A DNA stretch of 64,000 nucleotides, taken from contig NZ_JAPENW010000001.1 of the NCBI RefSeq assembly GCF_026341855.1, positions 558,001 through 622,000 on the forward strand, given 5' to 3'. The stretch is from Streptomyces sp. NBC_00568. GTDB lineage: Bacteria; Actinomycetota; Actinomycetes; Streptomycetales; Streptomycetaceae. The notes beneath the pieces were generated by a model that saw nothing but the letters and a program-made list of their open reading frames with translations, was not told the DNA's origin and searched no databases. This document shows, in pieces, positions 1 to 7,843 of this stretch (positions are counted from its first letter, which is position 1; the number at the start of each line of letters is the position of its first letter). A program made the position numbers and the translations under genes.

Positions 1-1
1 C

Positions 2-496
2 GCGATGGCCTCCTTCGACGCCGTTCTCGGCGACCGGCCCAACCAGAAGGACCGGCTGCGCGAGGACGTGTCGGTCGCGGCCGGTGACCTCATCGCCATC
101 GACTCGCTGGACGCCCGGCCGACGTACGACGGTCTGGTCAACGCCGTGCAGGTCGGCATCCGTTACATCGAGGCCTGGCTGCGCGGCCTCGGCGCGGTCG
201 CCATCTTCAACCTCATGGAGGACGCCGCCACCGCCGAGATCTCGCGCTCGCAGATCTGGCAGTGGATCAACGCCGGTGTCGTCTTCGAGCACGACGGAAG
301 GACCGTGGCCGCCACCCCCGAGCTGGCGCGCGAGGTCGCCGCGCGGGAACTCGCGGACATCCGTGCCGGGATCGGCGAGGAGGCCTTCGCGGCCGGCCGC
401 TGGCAGCAGGCGCACGACCTGCTCCTGAAGGTCGCGCTGGACGAGGACTACGCGGACTTCCTGACGCTGCCCGCCTACGAGCAGCTGGCCGGCTGA
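2..496 (+). CDS. aceB: Malate synthase, C-terminal part (cut by window edge)
   Basis: This is the 3' end of a gene whose start lies left of the window; the reading frame is open from base 2. The 165 visible codons match the C-terminal helical domain of malate synthase A, with the block NLMEDAATAEISRSQIWQWI and an ending LPAYEQLAG. Malate synthase condenses glyoxylate with acetyl-CoA to malate in the glyoxylate bypass. In this window it fits the purine to glyoxylate route encoded at 15-29 kb. The catalytic TIM-barrel residues are outside the window, so activity cannot be judged. The gene converges on the SelW-like gene, with 7 bases between the stop codons. Identification is by family pattern and is strong. 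Confidence 0.93.
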   Translation, partial: AMASFDAVLGDRPNQKDRLREDVSVAAGDLIAIDSLDARPTYDGLVNAVQVGIRYIEAWLRGLGAVAIFNLMEDAATAEISRSQIWQWINAGVVFEHDGRTVAATPELAREVAARELADIRAGIGEEAFAAGRWQQAHDLLLKVALDEDYADFLTLPAYEQLAG

Positions 497-503
497 CCCG
501 GCC

Positions 504-800
504 TCAGTGCGCCGCTCCGTCCGCGGGTCTGTCCGAGTGGCCCAGGGACCTCTCCGGGGCCACTCGGTCGCGTACGAGGCGCTTGACCGCCGTGGGCTCG
601 GGGAAACCCTGCTCGCGGCGGTCCCAGACCACCTCGTCGTTGACGCGGACGACGAAGACGCCGCCCGTGCCGGGCTTGAGGGACAGCTCGTCGAGCTCCG
701 CCTCGAAGGTGGTGAGCAGTTCCTGCGCCAGCCAGGCCGCGCGGGGCAGCCAGCGGCACTGGGTGCAGTACTCGATCTGGACCCGCTGGACGTCTGTCAT
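504..800 (-). CDS. SelT/SelW/SelH (Rdx) family redox protein, Cys form
   Basis: A 98-residue thioredoxin-like protein starting MTDVQRVQIEYCTQCRW. The CxxC motif (Cys-Thr-Gln-Cys) sits right after the first beta strand, as in the Rdx/SelW family; selenocysteine members have CxxU, and here both positions are ordinary cysteines. The family is thought to act in thiol redox chemistry, but no substrate is known for the bacterial members. The ATG at 800 overlaps the stop of the upstream HipA-family gene (ATGA), so the two are probably translated together. An in-frame start 18 bases earlier (818) is possible but would lie inside the HipA gene. Confidence 0.8.
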   Translation of the reverse strand: MTDVQRVQIEYCTQCRWLPRAAWLAQELLTTFEAELDELSLKPGTGGVFVVRVNDEVVWDRREQGFPEPTAVKRLVRDRVAPERSLGHSDRPADGAAH

Positions 801-1699
801 CCGAGATGCACCGACCAATCCTGTTCCGCCGCCGGTTTGCCGTGCAGGTCCGGGACCCGTTTGAGCCAGTCGGGCCGCCCCCGCTGGGTCCGCTCCGCGC
901 GATCGGCGTCCTCCGCGGCGAGCTGCTCACGGCTCGGGAAGTCCGTGGGCAGCCAGGCGGTGGAGGACCGGACGCGGGCGAGGAGATAGCCGACGTAGGC
1001 CTCGCGGACCGCGTCGGGGCTCGTGAAGCCGGGCTCGTCGGTCAGCCAGGCGTCGGGCACCTCGGCCAGGACCGCGCGCAGCAGCTCCTCGGTCACCCGG
1101 GGCGCGAGCTCGGCGTCGGCCGCGCGGGTGTCCGGGTGGTGGCCGCCGAGCGCGTGGCGCCGGAAGTCGTACGCCTTCTCCGGCGACGACGCGTCCCAGC
1201 GGTGGTGGAAGACGAGGGCGGCGCCGTGGTCGATCAGCCAGAGCCGCGGCGGCGCGATGCCGAAGGTGGGCCAGACCATCAGGTTCGAGCTGTGCACCGT
1301 GCGGTCCACATTGACCGTCAGGGCGTCCAGCCAGATCACCTTGCCCGCCTCCAGCGGGTCCACGGGGAAGGTCCGCGCGATATCCGGCGTGAAGTCCTTC
1401 GCGCCCGGCAGATAGTCCATGCCGAGGTTGAGCCCGGCACTGGCCCGCAGCAGGTCCTGGACCTCCTGGTGGGGCTCGTGCCCGCCGACGGCAGGATCGA
1501 AGTGGACGAGGACCAGCTCGGGGAACCGCAGCCCGAGGGCGCGGGCCAGCTCACCGACGATGATCTCGGCGACCAGCGCCTTGTGGCCCTGGGCGGCACC
1601 CGTGAACTTCACGACGTAGGTCCCCAGGTCGTCGGCCTCGACGACTCCGGGCACGGAGCCGCCCGCCGTCAGCGGGGTCACGTATCGAACAGCGGTCAC
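797..1699 (-). CDS. HipA-family kinase-like protein
   Basis: About 300 residues. The fold markers of HipA/PI3-4-kinase-like Ser/Thr kinases are visible: an N-terminal lysine strand (TYVVKFTG), a catalytic-loop block LTVNVDRTVHSSN that matches the NxDxxxxN pattern, and a metal-binding block LWLIDHGAAL in the DFG position. It is shorter than toxin HipA (about 440 residues) and has no HipB antitoxin next to it, so it belongs to the small HipA-like group often found alone or with DUF3037 proteins. No DUF3037 gene is present here; its partner is the SelW-like protein, with a 4-base overlap. Start GTG 1699 is preferred on length, and GTG 1711 is an alternative. Substrate unknown. Confidence 0.75.
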   Translation of the reverse strand: MTAVRYVTPLTAGGSVPGVVEADDLGTYVVKFTGAAQGHKALVAEIIVGELARALGLRFPELVLVHFDPAVGGHEPHQEVQDLLRASAGLNLGMDYLPGAKDFTPDIARTFPVDPLEAGKVIWLDALTVNVDRTVHSSNLMVWPTFGIAPPRLWLIDHGAALVFHHRWDASSPEKAYDFRRHALGGHHPDTRAADAELAPRVTEELLRAVLAEVPDAWLTDEPGFTSPDAVREAYVGYLLARVRSSTAWLPTDFPSREQLAAEDADRAERTQRGRPDWLKRVPDLHGKPAAEQDWSVHLG

Positions 1700-1752
1700 G
1701 TCGCGGAGCACACCTGACACTGTAAAGCAGCTGATCGCTCCGCCCCCGGGCG

Positions 1753-3228
1753 TCAGGTGCGGGCGAGCGGGTTCGGCAGCGGCACGTACCGCGCGTCCGC
1801 GCCGTCGGCGCCCGTCCAGCGGAGCAGCAGATTGGTCTTGCCGGGAAGAGTGGGCGAGGCGAGCAGGTCGGCGAGCTCGGGGAGCCCGAGGTCGGTGCCG
1901 TGGCGTCGGAGTTCCCGTCGTACGGCGGGCCAGGGGTCCGCGCCCGGGAACCGCTCGGCGAGGAGGGCGGCCAGCTCGGCGAGGTGGTTGACGATCAGGC
2001 AGTAGACCAGCCGTTCCCAGCCTGCCTCGCGGGTCACGCCCGGCAGCAGTTTCACTCCCTCCGCGTCCCGGAACAGGGCCTGGACGGGCATGCCGGCGGC
2101 GTCCACGGCGACCAGGGTGTTCTGCAGGTGGGCCTCGACGACGACTCCATGGCGTGCGAACGCCTCCAGCACCGGGGGCACCACCTGGCGGAGGTACGCG
2201 GCCCACCAGACCGAGGGCTCGGTCAGCCTGTCCAGCGGGTTGCCGTCGAAGCCCTCGACGAGGGCGGCGGCGAGCAGCGGGCCGGCGCCGGGGACGAGGT
2301 GGTCGCGCAGCCCGTCGCGGACCAGGACGGCGAGTTCCTCGAAGGCGAAGTCGGCCGTGCGGTAGCCGCGGTCGCTCAGCCAGGCCGCGGAGCCCCGCGG
2401 GGCGGCGAAGGCGGCGGCGGTCGCGGCGTCGGTGGCGCGCATCTTCAGCAGGTCGTGCTTCCACAGCCGGCGGATGTCGTTGGTGATCCGCACATCGAGG
2501 CTGAACTTGACGAACAGGTCGTCCTCGGGGGCGTAGAGCGTGCGGATGGCGGCCGTCGGCCACAGCGGGCGGGCGGTGCGTCCGACGCGTACGAGCCGGC
2601 CGTCCGCGAAGGCGTCCCGGATCGCCGGGAGTGCGCCGGTCAGGTCGAGCTGCCAGGGGTGGGCGGGCAGCAGCCGGTAGCCCGGCGGGGCCTGGCCCAG
2701 CGCGTCGAGCGGCGTCGTGTCGCCCTCCTCGACGACCGCGTCCTCGCGCACCGCGAGCAGCTCCAGCGGGAACCGGGCGCAGGCCTCGGGGGCGTACGGC
2801 AGCCAGCCGGTGACCGGGCCGCCGCCGCGGGCCTTGGGCGCCGGGTGGTACGGGTGCCCCATGATCAGGGACTGTTCGGAGCGCAGGTACGGGTCCTCGG
2901 GCGGCGACGTGCGGGCACGGGCGCGGAGGAGGGCCGCGACCACGTCCCGGCTGTCGGTCATCTCGGCGGGCAGCTCGGAGTTGGCCGCTCCGGTGGACCG
3001 GCGCAGTGCCTCGGCCGCGAGTGCGACCAGTTCCCGGTGGGTGAGCCGGTGCCAGGCCCCCTCGGTGTACACCTCGGGCTCGACGGGCCGCCGCGTCCCC
3101 CGCACCCTCAGCATCCGGCCACCGGCGCGGAGCCGGTGGACGCCCGGATCCGGTGTGGGCTCCGCCAGTTCGCGAAGGAGACAATTGAGCAACGGCGCGG
3201 CGGCGTACGCGTCGGCGGCCTCGTCCAT
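1753..3228 (-). CDS. IucA/IucC family siderophore synthetase (NIS synthetase) A
   Basis: About 491 residues with the signature blocks of NRPS-independent siderophore synthetases: GHPYHPAPKAR (substrate/ATP loop), LPAHPWQ, KFSLDVRITNDIR, EAHLQNTLVA and the C-terminal KTNLLLRW. These enzymes adenylate a carboxylate such as citrate or succinate and condense it with an amine or hydroxamate. The start is uncertain: ATG 3228 has a GGGGGTG ribosome-binding site 3-4 bases upstream, whereas the ATG at 3300 begins a Met-rich run (MNRMDRMDRVDFM) that looks like non-coding repeat. It is divergent from a second NIS synthetase. No decarboxylase, monooxygenase or transporter gene is adjacent, unlike the usual desferrioxamine locus. 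Confidence 0.88.
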   Translation of the reverse strand: MDEAADAYAAAPLLNCLLRELAEPTPDPGVHRLRAGGRMLRVRGTRRPVEPEVYTEGAWHRLTHRELVALAAEALRRSTGAANSELPAEMTDSRDVVAALLRARARTSPPEDPYLRSEQSLIMGHPYHPAPKARGGGPVTGWLPYAPEACARFPLELLAVREDAVVEEGDTTPLDALGQAPPGYRLLPAHPWQLDLTGALPAIRDAFADGRLVRVGRTARPLWPTAAIRTLYAPEDDLFVKFSLDVRITNDIRRLWKHDLLKMRATDAATAAAFAAPRGSAAWLSDRGYRTADFAFEELAVLVRDGLRDHLVPGAGPLLAAALVEGFDGNPLDRLTEPSVWWAAYLRQVVPPVLEAFARHGVVVEAHLQNTLVAVDAAGMPVQALFRDAEGVKLLPGVTREAGWERLVYCLIVNHLAELAALLAERFPGADPWPAVRRELRRHGTDLGLPELADLLASPTLPGKTNLLLRWTGADGADARYVPLPNPLART

Positions 3229-3374
3229 GTCACCCCCGTTGACGTGGGGGAACACGGTCGGCATGAAGTCCACGCGATCCATCCGGTCCATTCGATTCAT
3301 ACGGTGCGCTGGTGATCAGTATGTCTGCCGCGGCGGACGGACCCGACGCAGTCCCGTACCCAAGGAGCCCGCCT

Positions 3375-4889
3375 GTGCACCGTCCCTCCACGCCCGACAC
3401 CGAGGCCGCGTTCGCCGAGGAACTGAGCGCCGTACGCCCCGAACTGTCGGCGCCGTACGCGGAGGCGCTGCCCGGCGCCCGGGCGGCCGTACTGACCCGG
3501 CTGTGGCGCGCGCTGGCGTACGAGCCGCTGCCGTGGATCGCCCGCCGTGACACGGCCGGTGACGGCCTCACGCTCCGTCTGACGGACGGCCGCCGGCTGC
3601 ACGGACCGCGCGCCGACCCGTACGCCACCTCCGCGTACGTGACCGAAGTGCGGCTCGCCGGGCGGACGTACGACCGTCCGGAGCTGCTCGTCGACGCCCT
3701 CGGCGTACCGCACGGCCCCGCCTTCGCGGCCGAACTCGCGCACAGCGTCGCCTCCATGGCCCTGTCGCGGGCGGACCGGGCGGCGTCCTGCGACACCCCC
3801 GAAGCGACCGAGGCGAGCTGGATGTGGGAGCAGCGGATCGTGGACGGGCATCCGTATCACCCCAACTGCCGTGCGCGGCCCGGGTTCTCGGTGGCCGAAC
3901 AGCTCGCTTACGGGCCGGAGCACCGGCCGTCGGTGGAGTTGGGCCTGGTGGCGGTGGACGGCTGTCTCGTCACGGGAGAGTGGCCGAAGTGGCTGCGGGA
4001 CGGGGAGCGCGTGCTGATCCCGGTGCATCCCTGGCAGACCGCCCATGTGCTGGACGCCCCCGTCCAGGAGGGCTTCGCCGCCCACCCGTTGATGTCCCTG
4101 AGGACCCTCGCGGTGCCGGACGGGCCGCATGTGAAGACCGCGCTGAGCGCCCGGCTGACCTCGTCGGTGCGGGACATCTCGGTGTACTCGGTGGAAACGG
4201 CGGAAACGGTCTCGGCGTTCATGGAGGGGATGACGGCGGGCCTGGACGTTCCGCTGCACATCACCCGTACCCTCGGCGCGGCCACCGCCGGCTTCCCCGA
4301 TCTCGCGGCGGTGGTGCGGGAGTCCCCGGACGGCTACGCGGGCGCGGACGAGAGGTGTGTGCCGGTGGCCGCCCTTCCGCTGACCCTGCTGCCCGAAAAG
4401 GCTTCCTGGCTGGCCGAGTTCACCCACCTCGTCCTCACCGCGGGGCTGCGGATGCTGGAACTCGGGGTGGCTCTGGAGGCGCACGGGCAGAACCTGCTCG
4501 TGGTCCTGGACCGCGCGGGCTCCCCCGTCCGGCTCGTCTACCGCGACCTGGCCGACATCCGGGTGAGCCCCGCCCGGCTGGCGCGCCACAACATCGCGGT
4601 CCCACGGCTGTCCGGACGTATCGTCACGGACGACGAGACCGCCCTGCGCCGCAAGCTCTTCGGCTCCCTCGTCGGCGGCGCGCTGGGCGCGACGGCGGGC
4701 TCGACGGCCGCGCTGCGCGAGGCCCTTGAGACGGTCGCGCCGGATCTCCCGCGCACCGAGGACCTTCCCGCACTCCTCGGCGAGCCGCTCCCCACCAAAG
4801 CCCTGACCTTGATGCGGCTGTCCCCCGAGACCCCCGGTGACCTGTGGACACGGCTCCCGCAGCCGCTCGCGGGACCCGGCTCGTCATGA
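3375..4889 (+). CDS. IucA/IucC family siderophore synthetase (NIS synthetase) B
   Basis: About 504 residues; same superfamily as the divergent neighbour but clearly different in sequence. Visible blocks: MWEQRIVDGHPYHPNCRAR, LIPVHPWQTAHV, KTALSARLTSSVRDIS, EAHGQNLLVVLDR and the C-terminal KALTLMRLS. Start GTG 3375 is chosen because AAGGAG at 3362-3367 lies seven bases upstream; the frame stays open back to an ATG at 3312 without a ribosome-binding site. Two NIS synthetases side by side would let the product be joined twice, or joined and then cyclised, but the precursor genes are not in the window, so the siderophore cannot be named. Confidence 0.88.
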   Translation: MHRPSTPDTEAAFAEELSAVRPELSAPYAEALPGARAAVLTRLWRALAYEPLPWIARRDTAGDGLTLRLTDGRRLHGPRADPYATSAYVTEVRLAGRTYDRPELLVDALGVPHGPAFAAELAHSVASMALSRADRAASCDTPEATEASWMWEQRIVDGHPYHPNCRARPGFSVAEQLAYGPEHRPSVELGLVAVDGCLVTGEWPKWLRDGERVLIPVHPWQTAHVLDAPVQEGFAAHPLMSLRTLAVPDGPHVKTALSARLTSSVRDISVYSVETAETVSAFMEGMTAGLDVPLHITRTLGAATAGFPDLAAVVRESPDGYAGADERCVPVAALPLTLLPEKASWLAEFTHLVLTAGLRMLELGVALEAHGQNLLVVLDRAGSPVRLVYRDLADIRVSPARLARHNIAVPRLSGRIVTDDETALRRKLFGSLVGGALGATAGSTAALREALETVAPDLPRTEDLPALLGEPLPTKALTLMRLSPETPGDLWTRLPQPLAGPGSS

Positions 4890-4943
4890 GGCGGGACACC
4901 TCTCGTTTTTACGCGCGGCACCTTTGATCAATAGGATCCGCCG

Positions 4944-6206
4944 ATGATCACAAGACAACGGCTGGCGGCGGGCGTCTGCGCCCTGCTCGCCGCCCTGGCC
5001 GCCGGGATCGCCTTCCCGGCCGGAGCGGTCGCCGACGAAACCACGGCTGTCGCTCCCAAGGTCGAACTCCTGCTGGACGTCAGCGGTTCGATGCGTGCCC
5101 GGGACATCGACGGCGAGTCGCGGATGTCCGCGGCGAAGCAGGCGTTCAACGAAGTGCTCGACGCGACCCCGCAGGAGGTGCAGCTCGGCATCCGCACCCT
5201 CGGCGCCAACTACCCGGGGGACGACCGCAAGAAGGGCTGCAAGGACACGGCCCAGCTGTACCCGGTGGGGACCCTGGACCGCACCGAGGCCAAGACCGCC
5301 GTCGCGACCCTCAGTCCGACCGGCTGGACCCCGATAGGCCCCGCCCTGCTCAAGGCGGCCGACGACCTCGAAGGCGGTGAGGGCACCCGTCGCATCGTGC
5401 TCATCAGCGACGGCGAGGACACCTGCCAGCCGCTCGACCCGTGCCAGGTGGCCCGCGAGATCGCGGCCAAGGGCATCGACCTGACCATCGACACCCTGGG
5501 GCTGGTCCCCAATGTCAAGGTGAGCAAGCAGCTGAGCTGCATCGCCGAGGCCACCGGGGGCACGTACACCTCGATTGAGCACAAGGAGCAGCTCAGCGAC
5601 CGCGTCAACCAGTTGGTGGACCGCGCCGCCGATCCGGTGGTGAAGCCGGTGGCCGTGAAGGGTGCCGACTCGTGCACCGGGGCGCCCGCCGTCAAGTCGG
5701 GCATCTACACCGACCGCGAGGAGTTCGCGCAGCACCGCTGGTACCGCGTGGAGCTCGAGCCGGGCAAGGAACTGCGCGCCTCGGTGAGCATCGCGGCGGA
5801 CCGTCAGGTCCGTCCCGACTACGGGGTGATGCTGCGTGCCGTCACCACGCGCGGCCGGGAGATCGTGCGCGGCGAGGCGGCCGGGAACGGCCGCACCGAC
5901 GTCGTCTCGACCGGTCTGCGCTACCCGAAGGCCGAGAACGACGACGAGTACGGGGCCGCCGAGGTCGTATGCCTCCAGGTGTCCAACTCCTTCTCGGCCG
6001 CGGCGGGCGTGAAGACCACGCCCGGACTGCCGCTGGAACTGACCGTCGACGTGGTCGACGGCCCCGACCAGGCGAGTGACGTGGCCTCCTTCGGCCTCGG
6101 ACGCGGCTGGTGGCTGCTCGGCGCCCTGGTGCTCACCGGCTTCCTCGCGGGTGTGCTGTGGGGCTGGATCTCCCGTTGGCGGTTCTCGGTCTGGAGGACC
6201 AACTGA
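4944..6206 (+). CDS. Secreted, membrane-anchored VWA-domain protein
   Basis: 420 residues. A Sec signal peptide covers about residues 1-31 (MITRQRLAAGVCALLAALAA, cleavage near AVADE). A von Willebrand A domain follows, with the MIDAS metal site readable as DVSGS near residue 43, a threonine in GWTPIGPALL and the aspartate in ISDGEDTC. The C-terminus has one membrane segment (WWLLGALVLTGFLAGVLWGW) and a short basic tail, so the VWA domain faces outside. VWA domains bind protein partners through a metal ion. Its stop overlaps the ATG of the next gene (TGATG), which also encodes an exported, C-terminally anchored protein, so the two probably form one surface complex. Function unknown. Confidence 0.85.
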   Translation: MITRQRLAAGVCALLAALAAGIAFPAGAVADETTAVAPKVELLLDVSGSMRARDIDGESRMSAAKQAFNEVLDATPQEVQLGIRTLGANYPGDDRKKGCKDTAQLYPVGTLDRTEAKTAVATLSPTGWTPIGPALLKAADDLEGGEGTRRIVLISDGEDTCQPLDPCQVAREIAAKGIDLTIDTLGLVPNVKVSKQLSCIAEATGGTYTSIEHKEQLSDRVNQLVDRAADPVVKPVAVKGADSCTGAPAVKSGIYTDREEFAQHRWYRVELEPGKELRASVSIAADRQVRPDYGVMLRAVTTRGREIVRGEAAGNGRTDVVSTGLRYPKAENDDEYGAAEVVCLQVSNSFSAAAGVKTTPGLPLELTVDVVDGPDQASDVASFGLGRGWWLLGALVLTGFLAGVLWGWISRWRFSVWRTN

Positions 6207-7048
6207 TGCGTATCCGACGTGTGCTGAGCACCGCCGCGCTTCTCGCGGGGGTCGCCGCGGCGCCCGCGCTGCTCGGAGCGGCCGCTTCCCCGGCCGTCGC
6301 CGACTCCTCGCCGTCCGCGAGTCCGTCGGACGACGACGCCGCGCCCACCGAGGCCGGTACGTCGTTCCGTACGGCGACCGAGATCGAGCAGGGCCTGCGG
6401 GCCACCGCCAGCGGGTCCGCGGGCGACTACCTGTACTGGTCGTTCCCCGCGGACGCCGGGCAGCGGCCCACCGTGAAGGCGACGGTGAAGCTGCCCGAGG
6501 CGTCCAGGCGCGCCTCCGCCGAGACCTGGCAGATCGACGTGTACGACGGGCTGCGGCGCCGTCAGGCCTGCCAGTTCGGGTCGCAGACCCGGACGGCGGC
6601 GACGGACGCGGCCTCCGTGGAGCTGTCCTGCACCCTGCGCACGGTCCGCGCCTGGTCGGAGACCTGGGCCAACGACCCGCTGCCGGGCACCTATTACATC
6701 CGGCTGACCGCCACCGGTCTCGGGGCGGCCGACCTGGGTCTGCCGGTGAGCACGGAAGTCCAGGTGGATTCCAAGGACATCGGCGGTTCGGCGGCGGTCG
6801 ACGGCTCGCTCGCCGAGCCGCTGGTGCCGGGCATCGCCACGACGGCCGAGAAGTCCGACGAGGAGTCCGACTCCGCGACGGCGGCGCTGTCCTCGCTCGA
6901 ACCCGACGACGGCTGGACCTCCGGCTGGTGGTCCGACCGCTGGGTGTGGACCGCGGTCGGCGGCGTCCTCGCGGCCCTCGCGGGCATCGGCGGATACGCG
7001 CTGACGCGGGGCACCGGACGGCCTTCCCGGGTTCCGCCGGGCGCCTGA
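6206..7048 (+). CDS. Exported membrane-anchored protein, partner of the VWA protein
   Basis: 280 residues. An N-terminal signal peptide (MRIRRVLSTAALLAGVAAAP, cleavage near AVADS) is followed by an acidic Ser/Asp-rich linker, a soluble beta-rich domain and one C-terminal membrane helix (WVWTAVGGVLAALAGIGGYAL) with a short basic tail. I do not recognise a named domain. The topology matches the VWA protein encoded just upstream, and the start codon overlaps that gene's stop, which implies a shared transcript and probably physical partnership. A strong hairpin directly after the stop ends the transcript. Confidence 0.75.
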   Translation: MRIRRVLSTAALLAGVAAAPALLGAAASPAVADSSPSASPSDDDAAPTEAGTSFRTATEIEQGLRATASGSAGDYLYWSFPADAGQRPTVKATVKLPEASRRASAETWQIDVYDGLRRRQACQFGSQTRTAATDAASVELSCTLRTVRAWSETWANDPLPGTYYIRLTATGLGAADLGLPVSTEVQVDSKDIGGSAAVDGSLAEPLVPGIATTAEKSDEESDSATAALSSLEPDDGWTSGWWSDRWVWTAVGGVLAALAGIGGYALTRGTGRPSRVPPGA

Positions 7049-7059
7049 CCCGTACGGCC

Positions 7060-7106
7060 GCAGAAGCCCGCCGCGCTCCCCGTCCGGGAGTACGGCGGGC
7101 TTCTGC
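7060..7106. terminator. Intrinsic terminator hairpin
   Basis: Perfect 14-base arms (7060-7073, GCAGAAGCCCGCCG, and 7093-7106) with a 19-base loop. It lies between the convergent VWA-partner gene and the HxlR gene and may serve both strands. No T-tract, as is usual in this GC range. Confidence 0.8.
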
Positions 7107-7120
7107 CGTCCCGCCCGGTG

Positions 7121-7759
7121 TCAGACCTCGCGCAGGGCCTTGGCCAGGGGTCCGTCGCCCGCCACGTCGACGCTCCGCTCGCGCAGCGCGTCGAGCAGCG
7201 TCAACGTCCCCCGGCTCATGGCCTCGCACGTCGGCGTGTCCATTGTCAGGCGGACGTCGGGCTCCCGCGGGGCGGTCCCGTCCCCGTGGAGCGGCCCTTC
7301 CTCCGCGCCCGGCCATACATGGAACCGGCCCTCGTCCAGGTGGACTTCGACCAGTCCCTCCCCCACCCCGGCGGCGTCCAGCCCCCGCAGCAGCGGCAGC
7401 GCGAACCAGTGCGCCCGTACGGCGTCGGTGGGCCGCCGCTCGCCCAGCGCGGGCGCGCCCCACTCTCCGAGCGCCTGGAGCACGGGCAGCAACTCCCGTC
7501 CTCGGGAGGTGAGTTCGTAGACATAGGCCGCGCCGGGAGGCGGCAGGCGCCGCCGGGTGGCCAGACCGTCGCGCTCCATGTCCTTGAGCCGGGAGGCGAG
7601 GACGTCGGTGCTGACGCCCGGCAGATCGGCGTGCAGATCGGTGTAGCGGCGCGGTCCGCCGAGCAGTTCGCGGACGATCAGGAGGGTCCACCGGTCCCCG
7701 ACCGCGTCGAGGGCGCGGGCGGCGGAACAGTACTGGTCGTAGCTTCGGCGCGGTGACAT
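7121..7759 (-). CDS. HxlR-family transcriptional regulator with C-terminal extension
   Basis: 212 residues. The N-terminal 100 residues are a winged-helix domain of the HxlR type: YDQYCSAARALDAVGDRWTLLIVRELLGGPRRYTDL is the typical opening, followed by GVSTDVLASRLKDMERDGLATRR as recognition helix and wing. The C-terminal half resembles the SCP2-like extension found in some Streptomyces HxlR proteins and may bind a ligand. Start ATG 7759. It is divergent from the aminotransferase gene, and the 84-base intergenic region holds two evenly spaced palindromes, so it probably controls itself and the aminotransferase. Confidence 0.85.
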   Translation of the reverse strand: MSPRRSYDQYCSAARALDAVGDRWTLLIVRELLGGPRRYTDLHADLPGVSTDVLASRLKDMERDGLATRRRLPPPGAAYVYELTSRGRELLPVLQALGEWGAPALGERRPTDAVRAHWFALPLLRGLDAAGVGEGLVEVHLDEGRFHVWPGAEEGPLHGDGTAPREPDVRLTMDTPTCEAMSRGTLTLLDALRERSVDVAGDGPLAKALREV

Positions 7760-7781
7760 GCGACGCAGTCTAGCTATCTTG

Positions 7782-7815
7782 TTGGACTTTCCAAGCTCGT
7801 ACTTGGTAAAACCAA
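7782..7815. promoter_or_regulatory. Tandem palindromic operator, probably for the HxlR regulator
   Basis: Two palindromes of the same form lie between the divergent genes: TTGGA-CTT-TCCAA at 7782-7794 and TTGGT-AAA-ACCAA at 7803-7815 (the second extends by one pair to CTTGGT/ACCAAG). Their centres (7788 and 7809) are 21 bases apart, two turns of DNA, so two dimers would bind on one face. This is direct observation; assignment to the HxlR protein is inference from position. Confidence 0.6.
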
Positions 7816-7843
7816 GCAACACCACAACCGGAGGGCGCAGCGC

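Noticed and set aside
504..800. Selenoprotein (UGA-decoded SelW)
   Set aside because: The motif is CxxC with normal cysteine codons; no in-frame TGA occurs.
797..3184. A single long minus-strand frame of about 795 codons
   Set aside because: Only its 3' part is the HipA-like gene; the upstream part is a shadow of the siderophore synthetase, Arg/Pro-rich and without domain.
3229..3374. Iron-responsive (DmdR/Fur-like) box between the NIS synthetases
   Set aside because: I looked for TTAGGTTAGGCTCACCTAA-like sequence and found none.
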